From NCBI GenBank assembly GCA_945878555.1, contig CAMDWI010000021.1, forward strand, positions 1-64,000: 64,000 bases of DNA. The letters run 5' to 3'. Shown here in pieces: positions 16,769 to 26,447 of the stretch. This DNA is from Klebsiella pneumoniae (lineage in GTDB: Bacteria; Pseudomonadota; Gammaproteobacteria; Eutrophobiales; Eutrophobiaceae). A program made the position numbers and the translations under genes. The stretch's first letter is position 1. The number at the start of each line of letters is the position of its first letter. The notes beneath the pieces were generated by a model. It was given only the letters and a program-made list of their open reading frames with translations, searched no databases and was not told the DNA's origin.

Positions 16769-17581
16769 TCACTCCGCGATAAACATATTCGGATCAACCG
16801 ACACCGAATTCATAATCACACCCCAGTGCAAATGGGCACCGGTCGCGCGGCCGGTCTTGCCAACCTTGCCGATGATATCGCCGTGTTCGAGTAGCTGTCC
16901 CGGTTTAACGTCGATCTTGCTGAGGTGGCAGTACATGGTGATCAGACCCTGACCGTGTTCGATGAAGACGGTGTTGCCGTTGAAGAAATATTCACCGGTG
17001 TTTACGACCTTGCCCGGGGCGGCCGTCTTGATCGGGGTGCCTTCCGGGGCGGCGAGGTCGAGGCCGCTGTGCGGGGCGCGGGGTTGTTTGTTAAAGAAGC
17101 GGGTCAGACCAAACGAGCTGCTCAACGGTGCCGGGACCGGCAGTGCCAGTTGTAAGGGCACGGCCTCGTTATCGGTCCAGCTCACCTTCACCTTCGCCAT
17201 CACGGCGGTTTCGCGATTGATCCGTTCCATATTGGGCGCACTCGGATTGACCATACCCTCGTCCTTCAGTGTGATGTATTGCTCCACATATTTCTTCGCG
17301 CTCACATCAAAGTTATGGACTGACTTACCCTTGGCCGATTCAACGGTGAGCCGATGGGTGCCGGGTTTGATGCTGAGTGGCAGGCCGACATAAGCAGTCC
17401 ACTGGCCGGGTTGTCCGAGCACGACGACACGTTTGCCTTCGAATATGGCGGTCGGTTTCTGATCTTCGTTGATCCTGACGACGGCGACACCGCCGGGTAC
17501 ACTGGTAAATTTCTGGGTCTGTGCAAATGCCGATGGCAAGGCCAGCCAGAGCAGTAGGACAACGCTATAACGGCTAATCAT
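16769..17581 (-). CDS. M23 family metallopeptidase (LytM-type), periplasmic
   Basis: 270 residues from the ATG at 17581-17579, which begins a signal peptide (MISRYSVVLLLWLALPSAFA). After an N-terminal beta domain (about 20-140), the peptidase domain carries HSGLDLAAPEG (first zinc His and Asp) and HLHWGV (HxH), with the Gly-rich LSSSFGLTRFF lead-in. Cleaves or binds peptidoglycan cross-bridges. All zinc ligands are present, so it may be an active endopeptidase. Its start overlaps the xseA stop by eight bases, so the two are co-transcribed. Confidence 0.92.
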   Translation of the reverse strand: MISRYSVVLLLWLALPSAFAQTQKFTSVPGGVAVVRINEDQKPTAIFEGKRVVVLGQPGQWTAYVGLPLSIKPGTHRLTVESAKGKSVHNFDVSAKKYVEQYITLKDEGMVNPSAPNMERINRETAVMAKVKVSWTDNEAVPLQLALPVPAPLSSSFGLTRFFNKQPRAPHSGLDLAAPEGTPIKTAAPGKVVNTGEYFFNGNTVFIEHGQGLITMYCHLSKIDVKPGQLLEHGDIIGKVGKTGRATGAHLHWGVIMNSVSVDPNMFIAE

Positions 17582-18935
17582 TCTGTTTAATTCCTGATAC
17601 CTGTGATTCAAAACTGCCATGGGCAATGCGGGTGGTCAGCACATCGCCCGGTTTCAGTGTGGCCACGTCACGTACGATATGGCCGTTGGCCGTGGTCGAG
17701 ACAATGGCGTAACCGCGTTCCAGCGTCGACAACGGGCTGACCGTCTGTAAGGCATGCGCCGATCGTCCGAGACGATTGCCCGCCTCACGTAGAGTATAGG
17801 TCATGCTTGCACGCAATTGTTCGTGCAGGTACTGACACTTCTCGCGGTAGTGTCCGAGCCGTTGTACCGGATTGAACTGGTTGATACCTGCACGCAGGCG
17901 CGAGACATGCGCCAGTTTCAGATCGATGCGTGATTTGATCGCCCGCTGGCTGCGCATACTGAGTTCATCGACGCGTTGACTGATCGACTGCAATTGCCGT
18001 ATTGGATTCGGCAGTTTTTTCTCGCAATAGGCCAGCGTCTGCCGATAGCGCTCCAGTTTGCGCAGCATGCTGGTGATAAGGCCGTTCTGCCGGTGTTGTA
18101 CCTGTGCGAACAACTGGTTACGGTCGGGGCTGGCGAGTTCTGCCGCGGCCGACGGGGTCGGTGCACGCTGGTCGGCGACAAAGTCGGCGATGGTAAAGTC
18201 GGTTTCATGGCCGATTCCGGTGATGATTGGCAGGGCAGAGTTGTAGATGGCCCGCGCCACACGTTCTTCATTAAATGACCAAAGGTCCTCCAGCGAACCA
18301 CCACCACGGGCGAGGATCAGTACCTCACATTCGTTACGCTGGTTAGCGAGTTGTAGCGCCTCGGCGATCCGGGCAGCCGCACCTTCGCCCTGCACCGGCA
18401 CCGGGTAGATAATCACATCGGCAGTCGGATAACGCCGCTTCAGCACATGCAGGATGTCGCGGACGGCTGCACCGGTCGGGGAGGTGATGACGCCTATCTG
18501 CTGCGGGAACACCGGCAGCGGTTTTTTGTGTGCGGGGTCAAACAGGCCCTCCGTTTGCAGGCGTTCTTTCAGTTGCTCGAACGCAAGTTGCAGTGCACCA
18601 ATTCCGGCCGGCTCCATCTGGTTGATGATTAGCTGGAACTCGCCACGGCCTTCATACAGGCTGATGCTGGCCTGTACAAATACCTCAACCCCGTTCTCCG
18701 GGTTGAACTTCAATATCTGGTTGCGGCCCTTGAACATCGCGCAGCGGACCTGGGAATGTTTGTCTTTCAGCGAGAAATACAGGTGGCCGGACGAGGGACG
18801 GGCCAGATTGGAGATCTCGCCCTGAACCCACAACGGCGGGAAACTGCCCTCCAGCACCGCCTTGGCCTCACGATTCAGGCGGGTGACGCTGTAGATATCA
18901 CGGCTGCGGGTGTTTGATTCCGGGTATATGGCCAA
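17574..18935 (-). CDS. xseA: Exodeoxyribonuclease VII large subunit XseA
   Basis: 453 residues, the usual length. OB-fold N-terminus with PPLWVQGEISNLARPSSGHL, then the catalytic core with IGVITSPTGAAVRDILHV, ILARGGGSLEDLWSFN and GIGHETDFTIADFVAD, then a long coiled coil (about 300-410) and LERGYAIVST at the end. With XseB it degrades single-stranded DNA to oligonucleotides. xseB is not in the window. The gene diverges from guaB, as in several Gammaproteobacteria. Confidence 0.97.
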   Translation of the reverse strand: MAIYPESNTRSRDIYSVTRLNREAKAVLEGSFPPLWVQGEISNLARPSSGHLYFSLKDKHSQVRCAMFKGRNQILKFNPENGVEVFVQASISLYEGRGEFQLIINQMEPAGIGALQLAFEQLKERLQTEGLFDPAHKKPLPVFPQQIGVITSPTGAAVRDILHVLKRRYPTADVIIYPVPVQGEGAAARIAEALQLANQRNECEVLILARGGGSLEDLWSFNEERVARAIYNSALPIITGIGHETDFTIADFVADQRAPTPSAAAELASPDRNQLFAQVQHRQNGLITSMLRKLERYRQTLAYCEKKLPNPIRQLQSISQRVDELSMRSQRAIKSRIDLKLAHVSRLRAGINQFNPVQRLGHYREKCQYLHEQLRASMTYTLREAGNRLGRSAHALQTVSPLSTLERGYAIVSTTANGHIVRDVATLKPGDVLTTRIAHGSFESQVSGIKQND

Positions 18936-19029
18936 AATTGTTTCCTGATTCTGCGAATGTTTGATTTACCCGCACGATACGAGCCTTTATAATGAAGCGC
19001 TATTTTATATATTCCGGTCTGTTTCTGAA

Positions 19030-20490
19030 ATGCATATTGCTGACGAAGCCCTCACTTTTGACGATGTCCTCCTCGTCCCCGCGTATTCGAATGTCCTGCC
19101 ACGCGAGGTCAACCTTGAAACCTGGCTTACCCGAGAAATCCGGCTGAATATCCCGCTGATCTCCGCCGCGATGGATACGGTGACCGAAAGCCGCACCGCC
19201 ATTGCGATGGCGCAGGAAGGTGGCATCGGCATCATCCACAAGAACATGAGCCCGGAAGAGCAGGCCCGCCAGGTCCGGCAGGTCAAGAAATACGAGGCCG
19301 GCGTCATCCGCGACCCGATTACGGTCGGTCCGAAGACCAGCATACGCGAAGTGATCGCGTTGACCAACTCGAATGATATCTCCGGTGTACCGGTGGTTGA
19401 TGGCAACGAACTGGTCGGCATCGTCACCAGTCGCGACCTGCGCTTTGAAAAGCATTATGACGACCCGGTCAGCAACATCATGACACCGAAGGAACGTCTG
19501 GTGACGGTCAAGGAAGGCGCCAGCAACGAGGAGATCACTGCGCTGTTGCACAAGTACCGAATCGAAAAGGTGCTGGTTGTTAATGACAAGTTTGAGCTGC
19601 GTGGTCTGGTCACGGTAAAGGACATCCACAAGGCGATGAAATTCCCGAATGCCTGCAAGGATCATGATGAGAGTCTGCGTGTCGGTGCGGCCGTCGGTGT
19701 GGGACAGGGTACCGAAGATCGGGTGCGTGCATTGATCGACGCCGGTGTGGACGTGCTGGTCGTTGATACGGCGCACGGTCATTCCGAAGGCGTATTAAAG
19801 ATGGTCCGCTGGATCAAGCAGAATTTCCCGGATTGCCAGGTCATAGGCGGCAATGTGGCGACGGCGACAGGTGCGCTGGCGCTGGTCGAGGCCGGGGCAG
19901 ACGGTGTGAAGGTCGGTATCGGTCCCGGTTCGATCTGCACGACTCGTATTGTGACTGGCGTCGGTATGCCGCAGATCTCTGCGGTGAAGAATGTAGCCGT
20001 CGCGTTAAAGGCGTCCGGTGTACCGTTTATCTCTGATGGTGGCATCCGCTATTCCGGTGATCTCGCCAAGGCAATTGCCGCCGGGGCCTACTCGGTCATG
20101 ATCGGCGGCATGTTCGCCGGTACCGAAGAGGCGCCGGGTGAAATCGAACTGTTCCAGGGTCGCTCGTACAAGTCGTATCGGGGCATGGGTTCCATCGGTG
20201 CGATGGCACAGACGCACGGTTCGTCAGACCGCTACTTCCAGGAAAACGACGAGATTGAAAAACTGGTACCGGAAGGCGTCGAAGGCAGGGTGCCTTACAA
20301 GGGGTCGTTGAATGCGATCGTGTTGCAACTGACCGGCGGTCTGCGTGCGGCGATGGGGTATACCGGTTGCCAGGACCTGGATCAGATGCGTACCTTGCCG
20401 AAGTTTGTGCGGCTGACCGGTGCAGGCATGAAGGAAAGCCATGTGCATGACGTTACGATAACGAAGGAACCACCGAATTATCGTGTCTAG
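19030..20490 (+). CDS. guaB: Inosine-5'-monophosphate dehydrogenase GuaB
   Basis: 486 residues from the ATG at 19030 ([17 protein letters not shown]), the length of E. coli GuaB; a longer frame adds an unrelated leader. The catalytic barrel is split by two CBS domains (about 95-205). The active-site loop [15 protein letters not shown] holds the catalytic Cys; [10 protein letters not shown] and the flap region follow. Converts IMP to XMP, the committed step to GTP. Followed by a terminator and then guaA. The last codons fall in a tandem repeat that continues past the stop. Confidence 0.98.
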   Translation: MHIADEALTFDDVLLVPAYSNVLPREVNLETWLTREIRLNIPLISAAMDTVTESRTAIAMAQEGGIGIIHKNMSPEEQARQVRQVKKYEAGVIRDPITVGPKTSIREVIALTNSNDISGVPVVDGNELVGIVTSRDLRFEKHYDDPVSNIMTPKERLVTVKEGASNEEITALLHKYRIEKVLVVNDKFELRGLVTVKDIHKAMKFPNACKDHDESLRVGAAVGVGQGTEDRVRALIDAGVDVLVVDTAHGHSEGVLKMVRWIKQNFPDCQVIGGNVATATGALALVEAGADGVKVGIGPGSICTTRIVTGVGMPQISAVKNVAVALKASGVPFISDGGIRYSGDLAKAIAAGAYSVMIGGMFAGTEEAPGEIELFQGRSYKSYRGMGSIGAMAQTHGSSDRYFQENDEIEKLVPEGVEGRVPYKGSLNAIVLQLTGGLRAAMGYTGCQDLDQMRTLPKFVRLTGAGMKESHVHDVTITKEPPNYRV

Positions 20491-20592
20491 CGTGTTACCA
20501 GAACGACGGAAACACCGAACTATCGTATCAAGGGATTCACCAGAACAACGGAACAACCGGATTATTGTGTCTATCGTTTTACCAGAGTAAAA
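20467..20592 (+). repeat. Three degenerate 42-base tandem repeats at the guaB 3' end
   Basis: Unit 1 (20467-20508) holds the last guaB codons and its stop; unit 2 is 20509-20550; unit 3 is about 20551-20592. Each starts GAA-C-ACCG and contains TATCGT or TATTGT and ACCAGA. Read in frame past the stop they give ETPNYRIKGFTRT and EQPDYCVYRFTRV, copies of the true C-terminus EPPNYRV, so the guaB tail was duplicated twice. Confidence 0.8.
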
Positions 20593-20648
20593 CAGTTTTC
20601 AAGGTACAGGCGGGTAACCGAACCTGAAGTGACATTGAACACAACTAC

Positions 20649-20676
20649 GTCATGCCGGACCTGTTCCGGTATCCAG
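20649..20676 (+). repeat. Short dispersed palindromic element (GTCAT...CCAG type), left copy
   Basis: Runs from GTCATGCCGG to CCGGTATCCAG, a hairpin of the GTCATTCC...GGAATCCAG type found between genes in many proteobacteria. A related inverted copy lies on the other side of the guaB terminator at 20714-20743. Confidence 0.5.
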
Positions 20677-20687
20677 TTAAATAAATG

Positions 20688-20713
20688 GACCGCCCAAGGG
20701 CGGTCTCTTTTTT
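20688..20713 (+). terminator. Rho-independent terminator of guaB
   Basis: GACCGCCC (20688-20695), loop AA, GGGCGGTC (20698-20705), then a T-rich tail (TCTTTTTT). It separates guaB from guaA, which starts 50 bases later. Confidence 0.88.
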
Positions 20714-20743
20714 CAGCGGATACCGGCGTCTGCCGGGATGACG
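20714..20743 (-). repeat. Short dispersed palindromic element, right copy
   Basis: CAGCGGATACCGG...CCGGGATGAC, the inverted counterpart of 20649-20676. A third relative is at 49387-49427. Confidence 0.5.
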
Positions 20744-20762
20744 ACGAATTAACAGGATATAT

Positions 20763-22346
20763 ATGCAGGCAGCCATGAACATCCATTCCGAAAAAATCCT
20801 GATCCTCGACTTCGGATCACAATACACACAATTGATCGCACGCCGTGTACGTGAGGCCAGTGTCTATTCCGAGGTGCATGCGTTTGACATGCCCGAACAG
20901 GCGATCCGCGAATTCAACCCGAAGGCAATCATCCTGTCCGGCGGGCCGGAGTCGGTGACGGAACTGAACGGGTTCCGTGCACCGGACTGCGTGTTTACGC
21001 TGGGCGTGCCGGTGCTGGGTATCTGTTACGGCATGCAGACGATGGCCGAGCAACTCGGCGGCAAGGTGCGGAGCTCGAACCTGCGCGAGTTTGGTCATGC
21101 CACCGTGCGCGCTCGCGGACACTCACAACTATTCAGGGATATCCAGGACGAGACCAATGCGGAAGGCCATGGCCTGATGCATGTGTGGATGAGCCACGGT
21201 GACCGCGTCGATGAATTGCCGCCCGGATTCAAGGTGATAGCTTCCACGCCAAATGCGCCGATTGCGGCGATGGCGGATGAGGAGAAAAAGTTCTACGCGC
21301 TGCAATTTCATCCGGAAGTAACTCACACACGTCAGGGCACAGCGATCCTCGATCGCTTTATCCACCAGATCGCCGGTTGCGGCTCCTTATGGACCATGAC
21401 GAATATCATCGAAGAGTCACGGCAGAAGATCCGTCAGCAGGTGGGCAATGACAAGGTGCTGCTCGCCCTGTCCGGGGGTGTTGACTCCTCTGTGGTTGCC
21501 GCCCTGCTGCATGAAATCATTGGCGACCAGCTGATCTGTGTGTTCGTCGACAACGGCCTGTTACGCCTGCATGAAGGTGATCAGGTGATGGACACGTTTG
21601 CCAAACACATGGGTATCAACGTGATCCGCGTGGATGCAGAGCAGCGGTTCCTGCACGCACTCGCCGGTGAGGCTGACCCCGAGCAGAAGCGCAAGATCAT
21701 CGGGCGTGAGTTTATCAATGTGTTTGACGAAGAGGCGACCCGGCTGCAGGACATCAAGTGGCTGGCGCAGGGGACGATCTATCCGGACGTCATCGAATCG
21801 GCCGGCACGAAGACCGGCAAGGCACATGTGATCAAATCACACCATAACGTCGGTGGCCTGCCAGAGAAGATGAAACTGAAACTGGTCGAACCGATACGCG
21901 AACTGTTCAAGGACGAGGTACGCAAGCTCGGTGTAGAGCTCGGATTACCACCGGAGATGTTATATCGCCACCCGTTCCCCGGCCCCGGTCTCGGTGTGCG
22001 GATACTCGGTGAGATCAAAAAAGAATACGCTGATCTGCTCCGGCTGGCCGATGCGATTTTCATTGAAGAGTTGCGCAAGCACGACCTGTACGACAAGACC
22101 AGTCAGGCCTTTACCGTGTTTCTGCCGGTAAAGTCAGTCGGTGTCAAAGGTGATGCGCGCGTCTATGAATATGTAATCTCCCTGCGTGCAGTTGAAACCA
22201 TCGACTTCATGACCGCCCACTGGGCCCACCTGCCTTACAGCTTTCTCGAACACGTCTCCAACCGCATCCTCAACGAGGTCGCCGGTATCGCGCGGGTGAC
22301 CTATGACATCTCCTCAAAACCACCGGCGACGATAGAGTGGGAGTGA
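20763..22346 (+). CDS. guaA: GMP synthase (glutamine-hydrolysing) GuaA
   Basis: 527 residues. The ATG at 20763 is preceded by AGGA six bases away; a second ATG at 20775 is possible. N-terminal class-I amidotransferase (about 10-205) with [10 protein letters not shown] (nucleophile Cys) and [10 protein letters not shown] (catalytic His and Glu). PP-loop ATP pyrophosphatase with [15 protein letters not shown], then the dimerisation domain ending PPATIEWE. Converts XMP to GMP with glutamine and ATP. Intact; a fragment copy lies at 26051. Confidence 0.98.
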   Translation: MQAAMNIHSEKILILDFGSQYTQLIARRVREASVYSEVHAFDMPEQAIREFNPKAIILSGGPESVTELNGFRAPDCVFTLGVPVLGICYGMQTMAEQLGGKVRSSNLREFGHATVRARGHSQLFRDIQDETNAEGHGLMHVWMSHGDRVDELPPGFKVIASTPNAPIAAMADEEKKFYALQFHPEVTHTRQGTAILDRFIHQIAGCGSLWTMTNIIEESRQKIRQQVGNDKVLLALSGGVDSSVVAALLHEIIGDQLICVFVDNGLLRLHEGDQVMDTFAKHMGINVIRVDAEQRFLHALAGEADPEQKRKIIGREFINVFDEEATRLQDIKWLAQGTIYPDVIESAGTKTGKAHVIKSHHNVGGLPEKMKLKLVEPIRELFKDEVRKLGVELGLPPEMLYRHPFPGPGLGVRILGEIKKEYADLLRLADAIFIEELRKHDLYDKTSQAFTVFLPVKSVGVKGDARVYEYVISLRAVETIDFMTAHWAHLPYSFLEHVSNRILNEVAGIARVTYDISSKPPATIEWE

Positions 22347-22429
22347 CCGGCAGTCACGGTCAACGACGGCTGGACTTGGGAAAAAGGATGTTTATTCTTT
22401 CTATAGGCTGCTTACTGACAGGTAGATTA

Positions 22430-24301
22430 TTATTCATGTGCAATAGTGAGTGATTTGTACTGTGCTTCAGCAGCCGGGTATTGCTCAACTGCAGGCCCTG
22501 CATCCAGTACCCGTTCAAACGCATTGGCGGCCAGATCGTTCTTCTTCGCTTTAAGCAGACTCATGCCAGTATCATAATAAAAGGCGGGGTTGGCGATATT
22601 CAGCTTGCTAAGCTCCAGGTAGAGTTCTGCTGCCTTTTCGTATTGTCCCAATGCGTAATGAGTAGCTGCGAGGGTATTATTTACATCGGGATTATTCGCT
22701 TCCAGCGCATGGGCCTTTTCCACATAGCGCAAGGCATCTTCGGGTTTATTCAGTTTCTGCAGATAAGTGGACGCCAGCTGGTCCAGCAGATATACCGATT
22801 GTGGTGCAGACTTTAGTCCAGTTTCGAATTCCTTTATGGCGTCATCCGGACGATTCAGTTGATTATATAAGCTGGCCAGGCGTGCGCGCAGGTTCAGTGA
22901 CTCGGGATGTAACTTTACTGCCTGTTGGTACCCGCTGAGAGCAGTGTCCATGTCGCCGGAATGAAACGCGATATCTGCTGTTTCAACTACTGGTGCAGCC
23001 AGCTGTGGGTACTGCTTATGAATGCTTGCATAGGTACTCAGTGCTTTTGCCTGATTTCCCGCCTTCCACAGCGAGCGCGCATAGGTCAAACCAAGAAAAG
23101 CCGAGCTGTCCAGTAAGTCAGGGTGTTTCTCCATCAGCTTGATATTCAGTGAGAAATACCCCTGCCGATAAAGGTCATTAGCAAATGCAAGCAGTGTGGC
23201 CATGGTCGCGATATCGCCACTCGTATATTTGCCCATATCGAAACCCGGCATCCCGAAATCAATAAATATCCCGGCGTCCTGTTGATATGCCGCATTCGCC
23301 TTTACGCTGTCGCCCTTGGACAGGTGGGCCGCTGCCACAGTCATCAATGCAAGGCTATTGCGTGAATCAATTTTGCTGATGGCCGCAATTGCGCTGTCAG
23401 CATCACCAATATACAGCGAGGCATACGCCACGCCGATTTTTGCCTCATTAATGCCCTTGGCTGCATTTGCTCGCTGATAAGCGACCAGTGCTGCTGGATA
23501 ATTTTCCGCCAGCAGGTTCAACGCCCCAAGTTGGTTCCATGCGATGACCTCTTGATCATCGAGTGCTACCGCCTTTTCAAAACTTGCCATGGCCATATTG
23601 GCGTCGCCCAACATCATAGAGGCCGTACCCGTGAGCACATGGAGGACCGGCAGGTCCGTGCCTGTCCGGCCCAGACGCTGGCTGTAGGAAAGTGACTTAT
23701 GCGCATCTCCTTCAACCAGATAAAGGCGTGCCAGGGCAAGCAGCGCATCCCGTGCTTCTGCTTCTTGATCAAGCAGGGATTCATAAGACTTGATGGAACC
23801 TTTCATATCACCCTGGATTTCCTGGATCTCGCCACGCAGGCGCAACATATTGCCGGTTACATCGTCTTCAGTAATCCCATTCAGGTATTGCAAGGACTTG
23901 TAATAGCGTCTTTGATTGGCGTAATAAATGGCAATCTCGTGACTTATGAATGTAAATAGTTTTGGCCTGCCTGCCTTTAATTCACCAAGATGTATCTGCA
24001 TGGCGGCTTTGTCACCCAGCCCAATCCAGCCGAGTACAAGTAGCAAATGGGCATTAGCATCAGTCGGGGTGCGGGCCACGTAGCCGCGTGCCAGATCGAC
24101 GGCCGTCTGAAAATCATTATTCCTCAGAGCATCAAGGGCAGGCTGGTAATTCAGGTTACCACCCAGGGACAAATGGTCCTCAAAGTAGTCAGTCTGTGGA
24201 CTCAGGATAACAGCCATGGAGGGTGTGATTGTAAATAGAGTCAGTAGTGAGTAGAAGAAGACCTTCATGAGGGCCAACCTATGTTGGGGTGAGTCGATCA
24301 T
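22430..24301 (-). CDS. Exported TPR-repeat protein next to a PEP-CTERM gene
   Basis: 623 residues from the ATG at 24301, chosen because AGGAAAG stands seven bases upstream; an inner ATG at 24268 would give a shorter signal peptide (MKVFFYSLLTLFTITPSMA). No lipobox Cys is seen, so it is probably periplasmic. The remainder is a string of tetratricopeptide repeats; the clearest are AMASFEKAVALDDQEVIAWN, ALSGYQQAVKLHPESLNLRA and AIKEFETGLKSAPQSVYLLD, then ALRYVEKAHALEANNPDVNN. It resembles the large TPR proteins of PEP-CTERM/exosortase loci. It lies downstream of the PEP-CTERM gene but past a strong terminator. Confidence 0.85.
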   Translation of the reverse strand: MIDSPQHRLALMKVFFYSLLTLFTITPSMAVILSPQTDYFEDHLSLGGNLNYQPALDALRNNDFQTAVDLARGYVARTPTDANAHLLLVLGWIGLGDKAAMQIHLGELKAGRPKLFTFISHEIAIYYANQRRYYKSLQYLNGITEDDVTGNMLRLRGEIQEIQGDMKGSIKSYESLLDQEAEARDALLALARLYLVEGDAHKSLSYSQRLGRTGTDLPVLHVLTGTASMMLGDANMAMASFEKAVALDDQEVIAWNQLGALNLLAENYPAALVAYQRANAAKGINEAKIGVAYASLYIGDADSAIAAISKIDSRNSLALMTVAAAHLSKGDSVKANAAYQQDAGIFIDFGMPGFDMGKYTSGDIATMATLLAFANDLYRQGYFSLNIKLMEKHPDLLDSSAFLGLTYARSLWKAGNQAKALSTYASIHKQYPQLAAPVVETADIAFHSGDMDTALSGYQQAVKLHPESLNLRARLASLYNQLNRPDDAIKEFETGLKSAPQSVYLLDQLASTYLQKLNKPEDALRYVEKAHALEANNPDVNNTLAATHYALGQYEKAAELYLELSKLNIANPAFYYDTGMSLLKAKKNDLAANAFERVLDAGPAVEQYPAAEAQYKSLTIAHE

Positions 24302-24383
24302 ATTGGAGCTTTCCTGTATGGCATATGCTCTTGAATAATTATGAACAATGTAACCAAGCTGGGTAGTTGCTGCAAGTATTGCA

Positions 24384-24418
24384 CAAAAAAAGGCCGGATC
24401 CGCAAGGACCCGGCCTTT
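24384..24418 (-). terminator. Rho-independent terminator of the PEP-CTERM gene
   Basis: On the minus strand AAAGGCCGGG..GGATCCGGCCTTT with a loop near GCAA/TTGC, followed by a T-run (A-run at 24385-24391 on the plus strand). Main stem 24389-24397 with 24410-24418. It lies 35 bases beyond the 24453 stop. Confidence 0.9.
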
Positions 24419-24452
24419 ATTACAAGATTTTAACTTGAGAGATATCTGACGA

Positions 24453-25418
24453 TCAGGAGCGGGTCCGCCTGCGACGCGCAATGCCCAAACCTGCCAGACC
24501 TAAACCCATCAGCATCAGTGAAGCTGGTTCGGGGGTTTCGACACTTATAACGCCCTCACCTGAGGTCCAAAAGGTCGCCAGGAAGATATCGTCATCGCCT
24601 GATGGGTTATTGGTATTAATAGTGATACTGGTGTCCCCTAAGCTGATCTGCGGCACCAGATTATAGCGCTCATGGTCATTGGAATAGGATGGTAAAAATG
24701 CGGAGTAAGCATCGTTATCCCCACCCATGGTCAACAGGGCACCATTGGCAACTGCACCATCGTCTGCATCGCCAGCACTGTTGGTAATTGTTGTTCCATT
24801 AACTTTTACAGTTGAGGCCTGCGAGCAACAGCTATGTGAAATACCCAGTCGCATTTCGGCAAAGAAACCCGCTGCACCCGGGTCAAGCGGATTGGCATAG
24901 GTTATGGTTGCGGTGTCGCCTCCAAAAGCGCTGGTACCATCCAGTATCCCAACTGTGCCGAGTGCCATTGAGGCCGCAGAATAGACCACGACCAATGCCT
25001 CGCCATTAATTCTGCCCCCATCAGCACCTTCGTTTATCGCGAAATTAAAGGCACCACCAGCAGACCCGGTATTGGTCGGATCGATAATTGAAGACACGAT
25101 ACTGGTAACATCGGCGCGGTGAGAGGCCAAAAAGGAATTATTTCCAGAGAGACCTAAGGTCACAGGGCTTCCGGCCAAGGTCACTGTAGTCGGCGGGGTT
25201 GTGTGATTACCGAAATAGGTCGCACTGTAGAGATAGGCACCCAAAATTGTCGCGCCCACTGGGACATTAGCCGTGAGCGTACCTGCATTGGATGTGCTGC
25301 CAAACCCATCGGTAGACAGACCGACATTACCTGTATATGTCTGGAAGGTGGTTAGTGATGCCTGAGCACTGATTGTAAATAGCAATGCTGCCAGGCCTGC
25401 TAAGATTCTTATTTTCAT
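24453..25418 (-). CDS. PEP-CTERM sorting-domain protein
   Basis: 321 residues. Signal peptide MKIRILAGLAALLFTISAQA at the N-terminus. The C-terminus is a textbook PEP-CTERM signal: TPEPASL, hydrophobic MLMGLGLAGLGIA and a basic RRRRTR tail, which exosortase removes at the membrane. The body is Ser/Thr/Gly/Asn-rich and beta-like (GATILGAYLYSATYFG; GGRINGEALVVVYSAAS; HSCCSQAS), as in secreted or surface proteins of this class. No exosortase gene is in the window. A perfect sigma-54 promoter motif lies upstream. Confidence 0.92.
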   Translation of the reverse strand: MKIRILAGLAALLFTISAQASLTTFQTYTGNVGLSTDGFGSTSNAGTLTANVPVGATILGAYLYSATYFGNHTTPPTTVTLAGSPVTLGLSGNNSFLASHRADVTSIVSSIIDPTNTGSAGGAFNFAINEGADGGRINGEALVVVYSAASMALGTVGILDGTSAFGGDTATITYANPLDPGAAGFFAEMRLGISHSCCSQASTVKVNGTTITNSAGDADDGAVANGALLTMGGDNDAYSAFLPSYSNDHERYNLVPQISLGDTSITINTNNPSGDDDIFLATFWTSGEGVISVETPEPASLMLMGLGLAGLGIARRRRTRS

Positions 25419-25471
25419 GATGGATATCCCCTAACTCAAGTTAAAATAAATGCTGTAATCTGGCTAAAAAA

Positions 25472-25487
25472 AGCAAATAATATGCCA
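25472..25487 (-). promoter_or_regulatory. Sigma-54 (-24/-12) promoter of the PEP-CTERM gene
   Basis: On the minus strand TGGCATATTATTTGCT, an exact fit to TGGCAYRNNNNTTGCW. The -12 GC is about 56 bases upstream of the start codon at 25418. Sigma-54 promoters with a PrsR-type activator are established for PEP-CTERM genes in related bacteria. Confidence 0.75.
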
Positions 25488-25941
25488 TCTCTAAAAAACT
25501 CATAATTAACAGACAGTTATAATCCTTCACCTTAACCGTAAACTTTTATTCTGTAAACTTTACCGACAGTAGCTGTGCCAATTTCCTGGTGACTGTGCAA
25601 TGCAACAATACTGGTTATTATTGCGCAGGTAGAACGTTTACATGTTTACAGAGTTCATCAACAACATCTGACGGCCGCTTTTCAACTGGCTACCAAAATA
25701 TTGGTAATATGTAACTTATTGTTATTAATGACAAATCTGGAATGCAAGATTGCGTGCCCGTAATTAGAGGATATTGATATGACAGTATGAGGACCCTTAA
25801 CCTTTCTATGTATCAGGCTTTCGAAACGGTTTGTATTTCAAGGATCATGATGCTTGAGCATGAAAAAAGCAGGAGTCGGAAATATTTACACAATCACTAG
25901 ACTGGATTATCCAGTCCAGACTCTCAATGAATGCTATTAAG
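25488..25941. other. Intergenic stretch without recognisable genes
   Basis: About 450 AT-rich bases upstream of the PEP-CTERM promoter. I see no coding frame of note. It may hold the enhancer site for the sigma-54 activator, but I could not define one. Confidence 0.4.
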
Positions 25942-26050
25942 CGCTCGTCTATACCGGTGGCAGAGTGGATTTGACCGATGGTGTTCTCACCGCCAGTGTC
26001 TCTGCCGGTTTCGGTGCCTGGGCACCCTATGTGCTGTGGGACGGTCAGTA
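25942..26050 (+). pseudogene. Fragment of an unidentified gene, C-terminal 35 codons
   Basis: An open frame between an in-frame TAA at 25939 and TAA at 26048-26050 gives a peptide containing YTGGRVDLTDGVLTASVSAG and GAWAPYVLWDGQ. The composition looks coding and it ends naturally, but there is no start or upstream part. The ending is reminiscent of glycoside hydrolase C-termini; this is a guess. Confidence 0.35.
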
Positions 26051-26176
26051 AAAGATGTTACTGAGACTGGTCGAGCCGATCCGCGAACTATTCACGGACG
26101 AGGTATGCAAGTTCGGTGTGCAGCCCGGATTACCACCGGAGATGTTATCCCGCCACCCGTTCCCCGACCCTGGAAC
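26051..26176 (+). pseudogene. guaA: Duplicated fragment of guaA
   Basis: About 125 bases nearly identical to guaA 21866-21993. The fragment encodes [20 protein letters not shown] and [17 protein letters not shown], against [20 protein letters not shown] and [17 protein letters not shown] in the intact gene. It has neither start nor active-site regions, so it is a non-functional partial copy. Substitutions such as Arg to Cys show that it is drifting. Confidence 0.85.
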
Positions 26177-26447
26177 CGTTCGGCGTTGTAGCGCGACCCG
26201 GAAGCAATGACGCCCGATAACGTCCATGTTCACCTCCGTAGTGGTTGCCTGGCAATTGCGCTGCGTACGCTAACGAACAGACTGATCGCGGTGACGAGTC
26301 TAGGTTTATCGACCCGGAGCACGAAGGCAATCCGGCACCACAATCGCACCTGTGACTGAGTCCTGGATTTATCCAGCCTGCCGGTAATTTCTACGACAGG
26401 AGCAATCCCGTCCCCGGCGGAGTTTCTTTGGATATTGAGGATCAGAT
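26177..26447. other. Intergenic stretch before dps
   Basis: No convincing gene. It continues the region of degraded DNA begun at 25942, and its last 50 bases hold the dps leader with an AGGAT ribosome site at about 26440. Confidence 0.4.

Noticed and set aside
15603-16770. mazEF or the VOC gene as a third integron cassette
   Set aside because: A cassette starting at GTTATTG (15603) would need CAATAAC in its attC; I did not find it before 16770.
26045-26330. Minus-strand frames of about 60 codons over the guaA fragment
   Set aside because: They lie opposite a recognisable duplicated piece of guaA and have no features of their own.
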